Assembly: GCF_964266745.1 (NCBI RefSeq)
Contig: NZ_CAXWGX010000027.1
Location: 124,001-188,000 of the forward strand
Reading direction: 5' to 3'
Length of the DNA stretch: 64,000 bases
Source: Propionicimonas sp020161015
GTDB lineage: Bacteria; Actinomycetota; Actinomycetes; Propionibacteriales; Propionibacteriaceae
Part shown: positions 28,694-36,229 of the stretch, piece after piece
How the letters are laid out: every line of letters starts with the position of its first letter
Numbering within the stretch: position 1 is the first letter of the stretch
Notes under the pieces: model-generated
What the model was told of the DNA's origin: nothing
Databases searched by the model: none
Seen by the model: only the letters and a program-made list of their open reading frames with translations
Made by a program: the position numbers and the translations under genes

Positions 28694-29034
28694 GAGACGA
28701 CGAGTTGCAGGATGGTGAAGACCGGCTCGTGCGACTCGATCTCGAAGCGCCCGACGCGGTCGAGGGTGATGTCCTTCGTGACGCTCGCCCCCGGCGTCAC
28801 CGGGATCTCCAGGTCGAAGCCGTGCACGTGCACCGCGTCCTCGCGGTCGGAGGTGATCACCAGTTCCAGGACGCTGCCCCTGGCGAGTTCGACACGCTGG
28901 CCGTTGGGTTCGACCTTGCCGTCGGCGAGGGTGATCCGGATGACGGTGCGGGCCGGCTCGGCGGGCGCGGACGGTGCGGCGGCGCAGCCGACGAGCAGCA
29001 GCGCCGCGAGCAGCGATCCGACGGTCTTGCGCAT
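28690..29034 (-). CDS. small cupredoxin-like lipoprotein
   Basis: 114 residues. Lipobox LLLVGC (Cys near residue 17). The mature part is a short beta-sandwich with ITLADGKVEPNGQRVELARGSVLELVITSDREDAVHVHGFDLEIPV, then FEIES..VFTILQLVVS. HVHGFD resembles the metal-binding or vestigial His loop of cupredoxin domains, but the usual C-terminal Cys-His-Met set is absent, so copper binding is doubtful. It is co-translated with the membrane protein that follows. Role unknown; a metal handling or periplasmic partner for the membrane protein is an inference. Confidence 0.7.
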   Translation of the reverse strand: MRKTVGSLLAALLLVGCAAAPSAPAEPARTVIRITLADGKVEPNGQRVELARGSVLELVITSDREDAVHVHGFDLEIPVTPGASVTKDITLDRVGRFEIESHEPVFTILQLVVS

Positions 29035-29238
29035 GCGTCCTCCTGGTCCGGGCGCCGCCCACCCTAACGACCGTCAGCAACGTCCCGCCAGACCGCGGAC
29101 GGCGCGGCGCCCGTCGCGGGACGGAACCGTCGTCGGCGTTGGCCGGCTCGGCCGCATCCCGCGCTTCGTCTGGGCCGACCGGCAACTCCCGCCCCCGCCG
29201 TACATGGTGGAGTGAGGACCGGTGGGTAGGGTTGTGCC

Positions 29239-30495
29239 GTGAGTGACCCGGTGACGGTGACCGAAGCCGCCCTGCTGGCCCGCGACCAGGAGTCGCAACC
29301 CTGGCAGCAGGCCGTCGTCGCGGTGCTGTCCGGCCCGCTGGACCGGGCCGACCTGATCAACCGCGTGCGGGAGCGGATCGAGTACTCGCCCCGCTTCCGC
29401 CGGCTGGTGGACGGCTGGCCGGTCCCCGCCTGGGTGGACGACCCGCACTTCAGCGTCGCCGGGCACGTCCACGAAGAGGCGCTGGCGCCCGGGCAGCGCC
29501 TGGAGGACTGGCTGGCCGAACGGCTCGCCCGTCCCCTCGAGCGGGTACACCCGTTGTGGGAGGCCACCCTCGTTCAGGGGCTGGCGCCGGGGACGCAGGC
29601 GCTGGTGGTGCGCGCCCACCCGGCCCTGGTCGACGGGTACGACAACGTCCACCTCCTGCAGGAGCTCTTCGACACCGAGCCGGGACCGGTCGAGGGGACC
29701 GTCGGCGAGTGGCAGCCGTCCGACACCCGCGCGCCCGGGCTGGGAGACCTCGTCGGTGCGCTGAACGACCCGCTGAAGGCCGTCGCCGGCGCCGCGACGG
29801 GCCTGCTCGGCATGGTCGAGAACGCGGTGCGCACGGTCTCGGCCAGCCCCCGGGAGCACCACGTCGCGGGGGTGGAGGTCGACCTCGACGTGCTCGCGGA
29901 GGTCCGGACAGCGTTCGGCTGCACCACCCACGACGTGCTGCTGGCCCTGGCCGGGGCGGGCGTCCGCGGGTGGCTGCTCGACCACGGCCGTGCCCTGGAG
30001 GACCCGGTCGCGCTCGTCCCGCTGGCCGTCCAGGAGCCCGCGGTGCTGGAGTCGGCCATCGGTTGCCGGATCGCCCCGTCGTGGCTCGGGCTGCCGGTCA
30101 CGCCGGTGACGGCGGCCGAGCGGCTGCGGACCGTCGCAACGCTCACGCGCGCCCGGCTCGACACCGGTCTCAGCGTGCCCGCCCGTGATCTGGTCGACCT
30201 CGCCGGGTTCGCCCCGCCGACGCTGCACGCCGTGGCAGCGGGGACGGTGGCCGCGGGGCGTCCGCACACGGTGACCGTGGCCAACGTGCCCGGCCCGGAC
30301 GGGGACCGCTACCTGGGGCGCGCGAGGCTGCGCCAGGTGTATGCCCTTACCGCCACGACGGACGACGAGCAGGTCAACGTCTCGATCACCAGCTTCCGCG
30401 GCCGGGTGACGCTGGGCGCGACGGCGGTCGCCCCGCTGCGGCGCTGGGCCCGCGACGTGAGCGCCGAACTGGGTGCGCTGCGGGCGGAGGTGTGA
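29239..30495 (+). CDS. WS/DGAT-like acyltransferase with degenerate active site
   Basis: 418 residues. The overall plan is that of wax ester synthase / diacylglycerol acyltransferases: HVHEE, PLWEATLVQGL (about 105-115), the catalytic region at residues 127-133, and NVPGP near residue 350. However the family motif HHxxxDG reads H127-P-A-L-V-D-G133: the second, catalytic His is Pro. Unless the domain uses another residue, acyl transfer should be lost. It may be a structural or regulatory relative, or bind acyl-CoA only. Start GTG at 29239 has only a weak upstream signal. Its stop overlaps the next gene (TGATG). Confidence 0.75.
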   Translation: MSDPVTVTEAALLARDQESQPWQQAVVAVLSGPLDRADLINRVRERIEYSPRFRRLVDGWPVPAWVDDPHFSVAGHVHEEALAPGQRLEDWLAERLARPLERVHPLWEATLVQGLAPGTQALVVRAHPALVDGYDNVHLLQELFDTEPGPVEGTVGEWQPSDTRAPGLGDLVGALNDPLKAVAGAATGLLGMVENAVRTVSASPREHHVAGVEVDLDVLAEVRTAFGCTTHDVLLALAGAGVRGWLLDHGRALEDPVALVPLAVQEPAVLESAIGCRIAPSWLGLPVTPVTAAERLRTVATLTRARLDTGLSVPARDLVDLAGFAPPTLHAVAAGTVAAGRPHTVTVANVPGPDGDRYLGRARLRQVYALTATTDDEQVNVSITSFRGRVTLGATAVAPLRRWARDVSAELGALRAEV

Positions 30496-30962
30496 TGGCC
30501 CTCGTCTTCGTCCCGGTCAGCCCGTCCGCCCTCGCGGGCTGGGCGCGCGGTGGCGTCCTTCCGGGCGCGGTGCGGGCCCACGCGGTGACCCCTGGCCTGC
30601 GGGCGGCGTTCGTCCCCGACGACGAGGAGGAGGCCGAGCACATCGCCCTGCTGGTCGCCTCGGTCGCCGGGCTGCGCGCCCACGGCGCCAGGCTGGTGGC
30701 CGTGGCGGGGACCGGCGTCCCGCTCGCACCCGCCGGGGATGCCGACTTCGGCGAGGTGGAGGTGCGGGACCTGCCGTTCTCGGCCGTCCAGAGCCTGTTC
30801 GCCGACGAGCCGGGCGCGGCGACGCTCGTGACGGCCGCGGCGCAGGCACCGGCGGCGGACCTGGCACAGGCCTGGGACGCACCCGCGGTGGTCGCGTTGC
30901 TCGAGGGGGCAGACCTGCTCTGGCACGGGCCGGGGGAATGGGACAGTCTGGGTAAGGGTTGA
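30495..30962 (+). CDS. DUF6912-family protein
   Basis: 155 residues. The pattern VFVPVSPSALAGWARGGVLPGAVRAHAVTPGLRAAFVPDDEEEAEHIALLVASVAGLR and DLPFSAVQSLFADEP matches the small actinobacterial DUF6912 proteins of unknown function. The ATG at 30495 shares one base with the WS/DGAT-like stop; GGAGG lies at 30486-30490. A GTG three bases earlier is an alternative. Probably translationally coupled to its neighbour. Confidence 0.8.
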   Translation: MALVFVPVSPSALAGWARGGVLPGAVRAHAVTPGLRAAFVPDDEEEAEHIALLVASVAGLRAHGARLVAVAGTGVPLAPAGDADFGEVEVRDLPFSAVQSLFADEPGAATLVTAAAQAPAADLAQAWDAPAVVALLEGADLLWHGPGEWDSLGKG

Positions 30963-31005
30963 GCCGGAGAGGGCGCACGACCGCCCGCACGAGGGGAGGA
31001 CGAAC

Positions 31006-31806
31006 ATGCCGAGGTCCATCTGGAAGGGCGCGGTGTCCTTCGGGCTGGTCACCATCCCGGTCAAGATCTACGGGGCCACGGAGGAGAAGGACATCAGCTT
31101 CCGGCAGGTCCACGCCGCGGACGGCGGCCGGATCCGCTACAAGCGCGTGTGCGAGGTCTGCGGCGAGGAGGTGCCCTACGCCGAGATCGCCAAGGGCTAC
31201 GAGGCCGCCGACGGCCGGATGGCCATCCTGTCCGCCGAGGACTTCGCGGAGCTGCCCGCCGCGGACGGCAAGAGTGTCGACGTGGTGCAGTTCGTGGACG
31301 TCGACGAGATCGACCCCAGCTACTTCGACCGCACCTACTTCCTCGAGGCGGAGAAGGTCGGCACCAAGCCCTACGTCCTGCTCAGGGAGGCGCTCGCAGA
31401 GACCGGCAAGGCTGCCGTGGTCAAGGTCGCCCTGCGTTCCCGGGAGACCCTCGCCCTCATCCGCCCGGTGGGCGACGTGCTGCGGATGCACACCATGCTG
31501 TGGCCCGACGAGCTCCGTGACGGCTCCTTCGCCGCGCCGGAGGGTGACGTGAAGGTCAGCGATGCCGAGGTCGGCATGGCGCGGTCGTTCATCGAGCAGC
31601 TGTCCGGCGACTTCGACCCGTCCCAGTTCAGTGACGACTACCGGGAGGCACTGGAGAAGGTGATCGACGCCCGGCTGGAGGGCGTCGAGCTGCCCGCGCC
31701 CACCGGCGAAGCGCCCAAGGAGGCGCAGGTGGTCGACCTCGTCGCGGCGCTGCGCGCCTCGGTCGAGGCGGCCAAGGCACGCCGAGCGGAGGCCGCGGCC
31801 AGCTGA
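31006..31806 (+). CDS. ku: non-homologous end-joining protein Ku
   Basis: 266 residues, bacterial Ku, a ring that binds DNA ends and recruits LigD. Signatures: MPRSIWKGAVSFGLVTIPVKIY, ISFRQVHAADGGRIRYKRVCEVCGEEV, VDVDEIDPSYFDRTYFLEAEK, and ELRDGSFAAPE. The C-terminal tail is Ala/Arg-rich. GAGGGGAGGACGAAC precedes the ATG. No ligD is next to it or in the window. Length is close to the usual 260-300. Confidence 0.97.
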   Translation: MPRSIWKGAVSFGLVTIPVKIYGATEEKDISFRQVHAADGGRIRYKRVCEVCGEEVPYAEIAKGYEAADGRMAILSAEDFAELPAADGKSVDVVQFVDVDEIDPSYFDRTYFLEAEKVGTKPYVLLREALAETGKAAVVKVALRSRETLALIRPVGDVLRMHTMLWPDELRDGSFAAPEGDVKVSDAEVGMARSFIEQLSGDFDPSQFSDDYREALEKVIDARLEGVELPAPTGEAPKEAQVVDLVAALRASVEAAKARRAEAAAS

Positions 31807-31843
31807 GGAACGAGGGGGGTCGCGCGGGGCGTAGAGTCGGCGC

Positions 31844-33475
31844 GTGGACGCGATCACCCAGGTACCGAGGCCGGTCAACGAGCCGGTCAGAAGCTATGCC
31901 CCCGGCACCCCGGAGAGGGCCTCACTGAGGCGCACGCTCGACGAGCTCGCCGCGACACCGGTCGACGTGGCGCCGGTCATCGGCAACCGCGCGCGCGGGG
32001 GCGAGGCGGCGCACGAGGTCCGGATGCCGTCCGACCACTCGACGTTGCTGGCCAGGGTGCGCCAGTCCTCGGCCGAGGACGCCACCGCCGCGATCGACGC
32101 GGCGCAGGCGGCGTCCCGCGACTGGTCGCTGATGCCCTTCGACGAGCGGGCCGCGATCTTCCTGCGCGCCGCCGAGCTGCTCGCCGGCCCGTGGCGCGAC
32201 CGACTGAACGCCTCGACGATGCTCGGCCAGGGCAAGACGCCGCAGCAGGCCGAGATCGACGCCGCGTGCGAGCTCATCGACTTCCTCCGCTTCAACGTCG
32301 CCTTCGCGCGCGAACTGCACGCCAACCAGCCGATCTCGTCCGCGGGCATGTGGAACCGCATGGACTACCGTCCGCTGGACGGGTTCGTCTACGCGATCAC
32401 CCCGTTCAACTTCACCTCGATCGCCGGCAACCTGCCCACCGCGCCCGCGCTGATGGGCAACACGGTGATCTGGAAGCCCGCCCTCACGCAGAGCTTCTCC
32501 GCCCACTTCTGGATGGAGCTGCTGCTCGAGGCCGGCCTGCCCGAGGGTGTCATCAACATGCTGCCGGGCCACGGCGCAGAGGTGTCCGACGTGGCGCTGT
32601 CGCACCCGGCCCTGGCCGGCATCCACTTCACCGGCTCCACCCGGGTGTTCCAGGGGCTCTGGGCGCAGGTGGGGGCGAACCTGGCCGGTTACGGCGCCTA
32701 CCCGCGACTGGTGGGGGAGACCGGCGGCAAGGACTTCGTGGTGGCCCATCCGTCCGCCGACCCGGACGCGGTCGTGGCGGCCCTCGTCCGTGGCGCGTTC
32801 GAGTACTCGGGACAGAAGTGCTCGGCGGCGTCGCGCACGTACCTCCCGCGGGGGCTGTGGAACCGGATCCGCGACGACCTCGTCGCGCGTACGGAGGGGC
32901 TCGCTGTCGGCGACGTCCGCGACTTCTCGAACTTCACCTCCTCGGTGATCGACGAGCGCGCCTTCACCAAGCTGTCCGCCGCGATCGACCACGCGCGGGC
33001 GTCCGCCGATGCCGAGGTGATCGCGGGCGGGACCTGTGACCGCAGCGAGGGGTGGTACGTGCGGCCCACGCTCGTCACCACCGACAACCCGCGCCACGAC
33101 GTGCTCTCCACCGAGTACTTCGGCCCGCTCCTGGGCATCTTCGTCTACGAGGACGAGAAGTATGACGAAGTACTACGGATGGTCGACGAGACGTCGTCCT
33201 ACGCGCTGACCGGCGCGGTCTTCGCGACCGAGCGGTCCGCGGTGGAGCTGGCGTCCAGGGAGTTGCGGCACGCGGCCGGCAACTTCTACGTCAACGACAA
33301 GCCGACCGGGGCGGTCGTGGGCCAGCAGCCGTTCGGCGGCAGCCGGGCCTCGGGCACCAACGACAAGGCCGGCTCGCTGTGGAACCTGATGCGCTGGGTC
33401 AGCCCGCGCTCGATCAAGGAGAACCTGCTCCCGCCGACGGCGATCGACTACCCGCACATGCTCCCCGAGGCCTGA
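31844..33475 (+). CDS. pruA: L-glutamate gamma-semialdehyde (1-pyrroline-5-carboxylate) dehydrogenase
   Basis: 543 residues, the second step of proline breakdown to glutamate, NAD-dependent. Family marks: VYAITPFNFTSIAGNLPTAPALMGNTVIWKP, GETGGKDFVV with the catalytic Glu, YSGQKCSAASRTYL with the catalytic Cys, and the C-terminal YVNDKPTGAVVGQQPFGGSRASGTNDKAG. It is a stand-alone enzyme, not fused to proline dehydrogenase. No putA or prodh gene is nearby in this window. GTG start at 31844. Confidence 0.96.
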   Translation: MDAITQVPRPVNEPVRSYAPGTPERASLRRTLDELAATPVDVAPVIGNRARGGEAAHEVRMPSDHSTLLARVRQSSAEDATAAIDAAQAASRDWSLMPFDERAAIFLRAAELLAGPWRDRLNASTMLGQGKTPQQAEIDAACELIDFLRFNVAFARELHANQPISSAGMWNRMDYRPLDGFVYAITPFNFTSIAGNLPTAPALMGNTVIWKPALTQSFSAHFWMELLLEAGLPEGVINMLPGHGAEVSDVALSHPALAGIHFTGSTRVFQGLWAQVGANLAGYGAYPRLVGETGGKDFVVAHPSADPDAVVAALVRGAFEYSGQKCSAASRTYLPRGLWNRIRDDLVARTEGLAVGDVRDFSNFTSSVIDERAFTKLSAAIDHARASADAEVIAGGTCDRSEGWYVRPTLVTTDNPRHDVLSTEYFGPLLGIFVYEDEKYDEVLRMVDETSSYALTGAVFATERSAVELASRELRHAAGNFYVNDKPTGAVVGQQPFGGSRASGTNDKAGSLWNLMRWVSPRSIKENLLPPTAIDYPHMLPEA

Positions 33476-33528
33476 TCGAGTCACCGCTTCCGCGCCCGTC
33501 CCGCTCGTCCCACCTGTCGCGCTTGCCC

Positions 33529-33578
33529 CCGAGTGCAACCGTCGCTACCGGAATTCCGGTAGCGGGAGTTGCACTCGG
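33529..33578. repeat. palindromic intergenic repeat, copy 2
   Basis: Outer arms CCGAGTGCAAC (33529-33539) and GTTGCACTCGG (33568-33578) are exact complements. The centre is TACCGGAATTCCGGTA. Same layout as copies 1 and 3, with different arm sequence but paired changes, which suggests selection on folding. Lies just after pruA and could terminate it. Confidence 0.85.
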
Positions 33579-33752
33579 TAGCGGGAACGGAGAGGGCGAC
33601 CGCGCGTTTCTGGCGGTGGACGCGCCCGCGGCTGGTGTCGGTGAAGGGCGTCGCCGGCATCCGAGCTTCCCGGGTCGTGTACGCCCGCTGCCGCCAGCGG
33701 GGAGAGTCACTGTCCCCTCCCCCCTGTCCCACCCGTTCGGCTTGCTGCCGAA

Positions 33753-33792
33753 CGCAACTCCTGCTGCCGGAATTCCGGTAGCAGGAGTTGCG
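33753..33792. repeat. palindromic intergenic repeat, copy 3
   Basis: CGCAACTCCTGCTGCCGG (33753-33770) pairs with CCGGTAGCAGGAGTTGCG (33775-33792) around GAATTC, with one G-U pair. The right flank GATCGGGGGCG is the same as in copy 1, whereas the left flank here (GCCGAA) is not its complement, so this copy has lost the outer pairing. Confidence 0.85.
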
Positions 33793-33822
33793 ATCGGGGG
33801 CGCGGACGGGGGAGGGGATGGC

Positions 33823-33851
33823 TTGACGAAATAGAACAGGTGTTCGATGAT
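33823..33851 (+). promoter_or_regulatory. LexA-controlled promoter of imuA'-imuB-dnaE2
   Basis: -35 TTGACG (33823-33828), 17-bp spacer, -10 GATGAT (33846-33851). The spacer contains the SOS box GAAC-AGGT-GTTC (33834-33845), flanked to TAGAACAGGTGTTCGA (33832-33847), matching the actinobacterial LexA consensus CGAACNNNNGTTCG. Transcription should start near 33858, exactly at a GTG, so the mRNA is probably leaderless. This gives induction on DNA damage. Confidence 0.88.
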
Positions 33852-33857
33852 CGATGG

Positions 33858-34553
33858 GTGAAGCGCGCTCCCGAGATCACGGTTCCCCGGGGGGAACTGC
33901 TGGAGCGGCTGCGCGCCCAGGTGGCCCGCGCGGAGGCACGCATCCGGCCGTGCCCGTTCCCGGTGCCTCCGCCGCTCACCGGGCTGCTCCCGGACGGGGG
34001 GCTGAAGGCCGGGGCTGCCTACTCGCTGGAGGTGGGCGGGGCACTGCTGCTGGCGCTGCTCGCCGGACCGTCGCAGGAGGGCCACTGGTGCGGCGTGGTG
34101 GGCATGCCGGAGTTTGGGGCCGAGGCTGCGGGGAGCGCGGGGGTGTCGCTGGAGCGGCTGGCACTGGTTCCCGATCCGGGGGACCAGTGGCTGGCCTCCA
34201 CCGCTGCCCTGGCCGAGGCAGTCCCGGTCATCGCCGTCCGTCCGACCGGCCGGGTGCGGGAGTCGGACGCCGTCCGGCTGATGTCGCGGCTGCGCGACCG
34301 GGGCGGCGTCCTCCTCGTCCACGGGCCGTGGCCGCGGGCCGAGGCGCGGCTGTCCCTCGGCGACGTGCGCTGGGCGGGGGTGGGCGACGGGTACGGCCAC
34401 CTCTCCCGCAGGGAGGTGACCGTGACGGTGGTCACCCGCAGCAGGCCGGTGCCCCGGAGCGTCCGGCTCGTGCTGCCCACGCCCGAGGGCCTGCTTGCTG
34501 CCGCCGTGCCCGCTCCCGTCGAGCAGGCCGCACGGCTCAGGGCGGTCGGCTGA
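33858..34553 (+). CDS. imuA': SOS mutagenesis protein ImuA' (RecA-like accessory factor)
   Basis: 231 residues. A short RecA-like protein without an intact Walker A (GLKAGAAYSLE replaces the P-loop), with the LLALLAGPSQEGHWCGVVGMPEFGAEAA region, typical of ImuA'. It supports the mutasome with ImuB and DnaE2. The GTG at 33858 is chosen because it coincides with the predicted transcription start. An earlier in-frame GTG at 33840 would lie inside the LexA box. The stop shares one base with the ImuB ATG. Confidence 0.85.
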   Translation: MKRAPEITVPRGELLERLRAQVARAEARIRPCPFPVPPPLTGLLPDGGLKAGAAYSLEVGGALLLALLAGPSQEGHWCGVVGMPEFGAEAAGSAGVSLERLALVPDPGDQWLASTAALAEAVPVIAVRPTGRVRESDAVRLMSRLRDRGGVLLVHGPWPRAEARLSLGDVRWAGVGDGYGHLSRREVTVTVVTRSRPVPRSVRLVLPTPEGLLAAAVPAPVEQAARLRAVG

Positions 34554-36229
34554 TGAAGAGCCCGGAGCCGGCCGTCGACGCCCTCCGCGGCAGGAGGACG
34601 CCGCCACCGGCTGTGCCACGGGCGGTGGGCAGGGGAGCACGCTCACCCGTCCTCCCGGGGAACGGCGACCGGTGCCTCGTGTTGTGGTTCCCGGGCTGGC
34701 CCGTGACCGCCTGGGCGCTGGCCGAGGGCGTGGACGCGGCGTTCCCGGTGGCTGTGGTCGCGGCGAACCGCGTGGTCGCCTGCTCGCCGGAGGCGTCGGC
34801 GGAGGGGGTGGCGACCGGCCAGCGCCGCCGGGAGGCGCAGTCACGCTGCGCGGACCTCACCGTCCTGCCCGCGGACGAGGCCAGGGACAACCGTGAGTTC
34901 TCCGCCGTGGTCGAGTGCGTGGAACGCCTCGCGCCGGGCGTGCAGGTGGTGCGCCCGGGGGTGTGTGCGCTGCGTTCCCGGGGTTTCGCCGGGTACGTGG
35001 GCAGTGAGGCGGAGGCGGCGGAGGTGCTGCTGGAGGCGGTGGTGACCGGGCTGGGCGTCACGACCGCGCGCGCGGGGATCGCGGACGGGCTGTTCACCGC
35101 CCTGCAGGCGGCCTACGCCGGCGACCCGGTTCGGATCGTCCCCCCGGGCGGGGCCGCCGGCTTCCTCGCCCCGCTGCCGGTCTCGCGGCTGGGCGACGAG
35201 ACGCTGGCGGGGCTGCTGCCGCGGCTGGGGGTGCACACCCTCGGCGAGTTCGCCGCCCTGGGCGCTCCGGCGGTGCGCGACCGGTTCGGCGAGCACGGCC
35301 ACCGGCTGCACCTGCTCGCCTCCGGACGCGACCCCCGGCTGGTGCGACCCCGCGTCCCGCCCCCGGAACTCACCCGCGAGCAGCACTTCGAGCCCCCGTT
35401 GTCCCTGGTCGACCAGGTCGCCTTCACCGTGCGGGGGATGGCGGAAGAGTTCATCGCCGCGCTGACCGCCGCCGGTCTTGCCTGCACGGAACTGCGCGTC
35501 GAGGTCACCGGGGAGCAGGACGAACTGGTCGTCCGCACCTGGCTCACGCCCGGGGTGTTCGAGGCGGCGGCGGTGGTCGACCGGATCCGCTGGCAGTTGC
35601 AGGCGGCCGCCGGCACCGGCCTGCACAGCGCCGTCACCAGCCTGCGGCTGGAGCCGGTCGGGGTGGACGCCCTCGCCCACCACGCTCCGGGGCTGTTCGG
35701 CTCGGGCACGGACGAGCGGGTGCACCACGTGCTGTCCCGGGTGCAGGCCATGCTCGGGCACGACGGGGTGGTCACCCCGCGCATCGGCGGCGGCCGCTGG
35801 CTCGCGGAGAGGCAGGTGCTGGTGCCGTGGGGCGATCGTCCCGCGACCGTCCAGGAGGCCGGCGGCGGCGCCGTGCCGGGGGGTGCCGGGCCGGCACCGG
35901 TGGACCGCCCTTGGCCGGGACGGGTGCCCGACCCGCTGCCGTCGGCGGTGTTCGGTGAGCCGCGGCCCGTCCAGGTGCTCACCGCGGACGGAGGGACGGT
36001 GGGCGTGGGCGAGCGGGGACAGCTCAGCGGGACCCCGGCGGTGCTGGTCGACGGGGACACCCGGCGGCGGGTGCGGGGCTGGGCCGGCCCGTGGCCGATC
36101 GACGAGCGCACCTGGGACCCGTCCCGGCACCGGCGGGCGCACCGCTTCCAGGTGGTCGACGACGCGGGCACGGCGTGGCTGCTGGTGCTGCAGGGAGCCC
36201 GGTGGTGGGCGGAGGGCCGGTACGACTGA
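34553..36229 (+). CDS. imuB: ImuB, Y-family DNA polymerase-like protein
   Basis: 558 residues. A Y-family polymerase fold that has lost catalysis and instead bridges the sliding clamp and DnaE2. The palm strand that should read HxDxDxF(F)ASVE is LVLWFPGWPVTAWAL, with no Asp, and the S-x-DE site is VCALRSRGFAGYVG, again without the acids. Helix-hairpin-helix (LPVSRLGDETLAGLLPRLGVHTLGEFAAL) and little-finger regions follow. Lack of acids is what ImuB is expected to show. ATG at 34553 overlaps the previous stop. Confidence 0.92.
   Translation: MKSPEPAVDALRGRRTPPPAVPRAVGRGARSPVLPGNGDRCLVLWFPGWPVTAWALAEGVDAAFPVAVVAANRVVACSPEASAEGVATGQRRREAQSRCADLTVLPADEARDNREFSAVVECVERLAPGVQVVRPGVCALRSRGFAGYVGSEAEAAEVLLEAVVTGLGVTTARAGIADGLFTALQAAYAGDPVRIVPPGGAAGFLAPLPVSRLGDETLAGLLPRLGVHTLGEFAALGAPAVRDRFGEHGHRLHLLASGRDPRLVRPRVPPPELTREQHFEPPLSLVDQVAFTVRGMAEEFIAALTAAGLACTELRVEVTGEQDELVVRTWLTPGVFEAAAVVDRIRWQLQAAAGTGLHSAVTSLRLEPVGVDALAHHAPGLFGSGTDERVHHVLSRVQAMLGHDGVVTPRIGGGRWLAERQVLVPWGDRPATVQEAGGGAVPGGAGPAPVDRPWPGRVPDPLPSAVFGEPRPVQVLTADGGTVGVGERGQLSGTPAVLVDGDTRRRVRGWAGPWPIDERTWDPSRHRRAHRFQVVDDAGTAWLLVLQGARWWAEGRYD

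Larger units (their letters stand above)
33476..33857. other. intergenic region carrying two palindromic repeats and an SOS promoter
   Basis: 382 bp without a convincing gene. It holds two copies of the palindromic repeat (33529-33578 and 33753-33792) and, at its end, a LexA-box promoter. Open frames here are in codon-poor, Arg/Pro-rich translations and I do not accept them. Confidence 0.7.

Noticed and set aside
33481..33732. Short open frame in the pruA-imuA' gap
   Set aside because: It overlaps the palindromic repeat and has no ribosome-binding site or family.
33840..33857. Earlier GTG as start of imuA'
   Set aside because: It lies inside the LexA box, upstream of the predicted transcription start.
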